Shown piece after piece: positions 61,480-64,000 of a stretch of 64,000 nucleotides of DNA. The translations under genes were made by a program, and so were the position numbers. The notes beneath the pieces were generated by a model. That model was not told where the DNA came from. It worked only from the letters and a program-made list of their open reading frames with translations, and searched no databases. The DNA lies in assembly GCF_013141915.1 (NCBI RefSeq), contig NZ_SROX01000019.1:1-64000 (forward strand), written 5' to 3'. The first letter of the stretch is position 1; each line of letters begins with the position of its first letter. This DNA is from Cupriavidus necator. GTDB taxonomy: Bacteria > Pseudomonadota > Gammaproteobacteria > Burkholderiales > Burkholderiaceae.

Positions 61480-61737
61480 ATGGAGCGCCTGACCAAACCC
61501 CTGTCCGAACTGAAGCACCTGATCAACCTGTGCCTGCGCCAGGAACCGGGCTGCCAGGACTGCCAGCTGCGCGCGGTGTGCGTGCACCGGCCCGACCATA
61601 CCGGCTGCAACTGGAGCGCCGAGGTCGATTTCCCTGAACGCAGCGAAGCCGACGCCGTGCGCCACTGGCGCCAGGCGCGCCGCGTGGTCATGATGGTGCG
61701 CGCGCAGTACAACGTGGGCACGGTGGCGCAGGCCTGA
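61480..61737 (+). CDS. small cysteine-rich protein
   Basis: 85 residues with a cluster CLRQEPGCQDCQLRAVCVHRP and a later GCNWS, six Cys in all, in an otherwise helical, charged sequence. Metal or iron-sulfur cluster binding is likely; I do not recognise a named family. ATG 61480 has GACGGAG eight bases upstream. Placed directly behind the fur-like gene in the same direction, it is probably co-transcribed and may be an iron- or redox-related partner. Confidence 0.7.
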   Translation: MERLTKPLSELKHLINLCLRQEPGCQDCQLRAVCVHRPDHTGCNWSAEVDFPERSEADAVRHWRQARRVVMMVRAQYNVGTVAQA

Positions 61738-61833
61738 AGCCGCCGCTTCGGTCTGATATCGAGTTGTGCCGCAGTGATGCCCAGCGCTGCTGGGGATTCG
61801 CTCGCGCAAGGTCTTTTCTGCAGGTGGCCTGGC

Positions 61834-62763
61834 TCAGCGTTCGGCGGTAACGCCGGACGCCCGACTGGTTCCAACCCGCGCTTCGGCGCCCGGCCGCAAC
61901 ACCAGCCACACCGCCATCCCGATCAGCGCACCGCCCGCGGCATGCGCCCACGACAGCGCTTCGCCCAGGAACAGCGCGCCCCAGACGATGCCGAACGGCG
62001 GGATCAGGAAAGTGACAGTCAGCGAGCGCACCGGGCCCAGCTCGGCGATTAGCCGGTAATACAGGATGTAGGCCAGCGCCGTGCACAGGATGCCCAGCCC
62101 CAGCATGGCCCCCCAGACGCCGGCGCCGGCGTCGGGCAGCGTGTTGTGGCGCCACAGCGCGGCGATGCAGAAGGGCAGCAGGAAGGCGGCGGCGCCCAGC
62201 AGGCTGCCCGCCGCGACCAGCCGGCTGTCGAGCCCGCCCCGCTGCGTGATCCAGCGCCGCGCCAGAAAGCCCGACAAGCCATAACAGGCGGTAGCAAGCA
62301 GGCACGCCAGTGCCCCCAGCAAGACCTCCGCTGAGAACGTCACCGGCCCGGTGCGGGTCAGCACCGCAACACCCGCCACGCCCAGCATCACCCCCACGGC
62401 TTTTGCGCGCGTCAGCGGTTCCGCAAACGCGATCGCCCCGATCACCACGCCCATCAGCGGCGTCATTGCATTGAACACCGCCGAGTAGCCGGCCGGCAGC
62501 CACAGCGCCGCCACGGCATACATGGCGAACGGAATGCCGGAGTTGACCACGCCCAGCGCCAGCACCGCCGGCCATTTGCCTTGCATGTCCCAGCGCAGGC
62601 GCAGCAATGGCAGGCACGCCGCCAGCGTTAGCGCGCCGATCAGGACGCGTACGAACGCCGTCGGTAGTGGCCCCAGCACCGGCGCGCCGATGCGGATAAA
62701 CAGGAAGCTGGCGCCCCAGAGGGCCGCAAGCGCCAGCAAGCGAAACAGGTCGAGGGGCTTCAT
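61834..62763 (-). CDS. EamA-family drug/metabolite exporter
   Basis: 309-residue inner-membrane protein with ten helices forming two EamA repeats (LAALWGASFLFIRIGAPVLGPL..., VLLGALACLLATACYGLSGFLARRW...). The RhaT/YdcZ-like N-terminal signature ALWGASFLFIRIG is typical of DMT-superfamily amino acid and metabolite exporters. ATG 62763 is the clear start. No partner genes; substrate cannot be predicted. Convergent with the small cysteine-rich gene. Confidence 0.9.
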   Translation of the reverse strand: MKPLDLFRLLALAALWGASFLFIRIGAPVLGPLPTAFVRVLIGALTLAACLPLLRLRWDMQGKWPAVLALGVVNSGIPFAMYAVAALWLPAGYSAVFNAMTPLMGVVIGAIAFAEPLTRAKAVGVMLGVAGVAVLTRTGPVTFSAEVLLGALACLLATACYGLSGFLARRWITQRGGLDSRLVAAGSLLGAAAFLLPFCIAALWRHNTLPDAGAGVWGAMLGLGILCTALAYILYYRLIAELGPVRSLTVTFLIPPFGIVWGALFLGEALSWAHAAGGALIGMAVWLVLRPGAEARVGTSRASGVTAER

Positions 62764-63048
62764 TGGTCAGCGGTGAGGGCGCGCCAGAAAGGTCGGCGAT
62801 GCCGCATTGGACGCCGGCACGGCGTCCATCGCAAGCCGGATTCGGACCTGTGGCCCGCCACCGCCCGGCCGGCGAGTAAGGAATTTGCACCCAGTTGACC
62901 GATCTACGCGAAATTTGGGAGGCGTTTCCGCCACAATGTCACTTAAACGCGTCACTTTCTTACCGCGAGCTTTCATCGTCCCCCCTCGCAGGAGGGGGCG
63001 GTACGGCGATGCGTGACAATCCGCATTCGATTAAATTAAAATCTGGTC

Positions 63049-63120
63049 TGCGCCAGAGTTAATTGACCCCTCCGACGCATTCCCGACAAGCCGCCAGGCC
63101 TCCTGGCGGCTTCTTTTTTT
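63049..63120 (+). ncRNA. candidate small RNA, copy 2 of 2
   Basis: A promoter-like pair GTGACA (63013-63018), 18-base spacer, TAAAAT (63037-63042) leads into a roughly 70-base transcript ending in the terminator at 63090-63120. The middle, AATTGAC (63061-63067) then CGCATTCCCGA (63076-63086), repeats the sequence found at 2033-2056, again followed directly by a hairpin. There is no upstream gene on this strand for which it could be the 3' end: the neighbour EamA gene points away. That makes an independent small RNA, or an attenuator-like leader of the 63245 gene, the two explanations. Confidence 0.45.
63090..63120 (+). terminator. intrinsic terminator
   Basis: GCCGCCAGG-CCT-CCTGGCGGC hairpin (63090-63110) followed by TTCTTTTTTT. 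It ends a rightward transcript that can only have started in the preceding intergenic region. Confidence 0.9.
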
Positions 63121-63244
63121 GATCCGGTAGAATGCGCGTTGCCCCGGGCACGCCCCGTGCCTCGCCTGTCCCGTGGCGCTGCCGGCGTCACACTGCCTGC
63201 ATCCTGCGTCAACCGGCGCGGCGCCAGCCGCGTTGCCAATCCAC

Positions 63245-63568
63245 ATGAAACGACAGTTCCTCGGCCTGCTGGCCCGCGTCTACGTCCTGCAATTTGCCCT
63301 GGAAGTCCCGGCCACGGTGGCCATGCTGGCTGACATGCTGCTGGAATATGGCTTCCAGGTCGATATCGGCTCGGTGCGCCCCTTGCTGCGCGCGTTGCAA
63401 ATGGAAGGCTACCTGGAAAGTGTGCTGCGCGACGGCATCGGCCGGGTCTACCTGCTGACCGAACGCGGCCGCGAAGAACTGCAGGCCAGCCGCCAGCGCA
63501 TCGACGACCTCTATCGCCGCCTGCACGCCGGCCTGCCAATCACCGACGAAGCACAACGCTCCGCCTGA
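63245..63568 (+). CDS. small PadR-like winged-helix protein
   Basis: 107 residues: KRQFLGLLARVYVLQFALEVPATVAMLADMLLEYGFQVDIGSVRPLLRALQMEGYLESVLRDGIGRVYLLTERGREELQ. The pattern, helices then a short wing ending in a LTERGREEL segment, is that of PadR-type and related winged-helix regulators, without the usual C-terminal dimer domain. ATG 63245 is used. It is preceded by the candidate small RNA and terminator and has a convergent ABC-transporter component to its right. Target unknown. Confidence 0.75.
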   Translation: MKRQFLGLLARVYVLQFALEVPATVAMLADMLLEYGFQVDIGSVRPLLRALQMEGYLESVLRDGIGRVYLLTERGREELQASRQRIDDLYRRLHAGLPITDEAQRSA

Positions 63569-63653
63569 TCGCGCGCCGGAGGCTGCCGCCGCGAGCGTAC
63601 CCGTTTCTGCGCGGCTGCTTTGTCACGGCGGCGCCTCGGCCGGCGTACCGACC

Positions 63654-64000
63654 TTACTTCTTCTCCGCCTTTCCTTCGTAGCGCTTGCTCCATTCGGCCA
63701 GGATGCGGTCGCGGTTATCGCTGGCCCAGCGGAAGTCGTTCTTGATGAGGCGCTTCTCGTAGTCTGCCGGCAGCAGCGCATCGGGCTTGGCGATGCCCGG
63801 CACGGCCAGCACCGCGAAGTTCTTTTCATACAGCGCCATCGCCTCGCGCGACGCCGAGAAGTCGGCCAGCTTGCGCGCGGCATCAAGCTGCCGGGTGCCC
63901 TTGACGATGGCGGTGGCCTCGATGTCCCAGCCCAGGCCTTCGCTGGGCAGCACGATATCGATCGGCGCGCCTTCCTTCTTCGACTTCATGGCGCGGTACT
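63654..64000 (-). CDS. ABC transporter substrate-binding protein (phosphonate/iron type), 5' part beyond the edge
   Basis: The C-terminal 115 or so residues of an extracellular solute-binding protein, whose start lies beyond the right edge. Visible: DIVLPSEGLGWDIEATAIVKGTRQLDAARKLADFSASREAM and NFAVLAVPGIAKPDALLPADYEKRLIKNDFRWASDNRDRILAEW. This pattern, with ...PSEG.GWDIEATAIVKG..., is that of putative 2-aminoethylphosphonate receptors (PhnS-like), which belong to the AfuA/FutA fold group. Assignment to that ligand is by resemblance only. The remainder of the operon is not visible. Confidence 0.75.
   Translation of the reverse strand, partial: YRAMKSKKEGAPIDIVLPSEGLGWDIEATAIVKGTRQLDAARKLADFSASREAMALYEKNFAVLAVPGIAKPDALLPADYEKRLIKNDFRWASDNRDRILAEWSKRYEGKAEKK

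Overview
The window looks like a piece of a Cupriavidus (Ralstonia eutropha-type, Burkholderiales) genome, probably the accessory-rich second chromosome. The evidence is very high GC with matching codon use, an acoX-acoA-acoB-acoC acetoin cluster preceded by acoR, several Bug/TctC-type periplasmic binding proteins, many LysR and IclR regulators, and a PepSY/DUF3649/DUF3325 iron operon. I see no rRNA, tRNA, CRISPR array, integrase or transposase. Nearly all of the window is ordinary dense chromosomal coding sequence.

Layout. 1-2.9 kb: an OsmC-like gene, a Fur-box-controlled candidate small RNA, an unknown gene, a second candidate small RNA and a DUF3047 exported protein. 2.9-10.9 kb (minus strand): acoR, then acoXABC with an AhpD-like gene and a lipoate-ligase gene behind it. 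A textbook sigma-54 promoter stands in front of acoX, so AcoR can switch on acetoin cleavage to acetaldehyde and acetyl-CoA. 11-16.8 kb: a flavin monooxygenase, two closely related IclR regulators, and between them a membrane-embedded patatin-like lipase. 16.9-22.9 kb: an OPT transporter, a PLP enzyme, peptidase E, a porin and a DUF1177 protein, which read like one uptake-and-breakdown operon under the second IclR regulator. 22.9-23.9 kb: a DedA-rhodanese fusion.

24.2-31.5 kb holds a complete D-glucarate route: gudD (dehydratase), kdgD (5-dehydro-4-deoxyglucarate dehydratase) and a 2-oxoglutarate semialdehyde dehydrogenase, with two Bug binding proteins and a FadR-type GntR regulator. Matching operator-like palindromes lie in front of both arms. 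31.6-40 kb: an orphan NarL-type response regulator, a stand-alone elongation factor G, a PRC-barrel protein and a giant two-kinase, three-receiver sensor. 40.1-42.5 kb: a Fur-boxed DUF3649-PepSY-DUF3325 iron operon. 42.7-47.5 kb: isochorismatase-like hydrolase, LysR, MFS transporter, creatininase-family and RidA-like genes.

47.5-60.3 kb: a mosaic of LysR regulators with their divergent targets (an SDR; a Bug protein plus gamma-glutamyltransferase), an Ohr protein, a small exported repeat protein, and a redox cluster (cupin, AhpD-like, Ohr-like, NmrA-like SDR, GlxA-type regulator), ending with a bestrophin. 60.9-64 kb: a Fur paralogue with a small cysteine-rich protein, an EamA exporter, a second copy of the candidate small RNA seen near 2 kb, a small winged-helix protein, and the 3' part of a phosphonate-type ABC substrate-binding gene that runs off the right edge.

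The items most worth a second look are the Fur-box small RNA (740-840), the pair of related terminator-ended small transcripts (2029-2087 and 63049-63120), the patatin split by a membrane domain between duplicated IclR genes, the altered GAFTGA loop of AcoR, and the shared glucarate operator.
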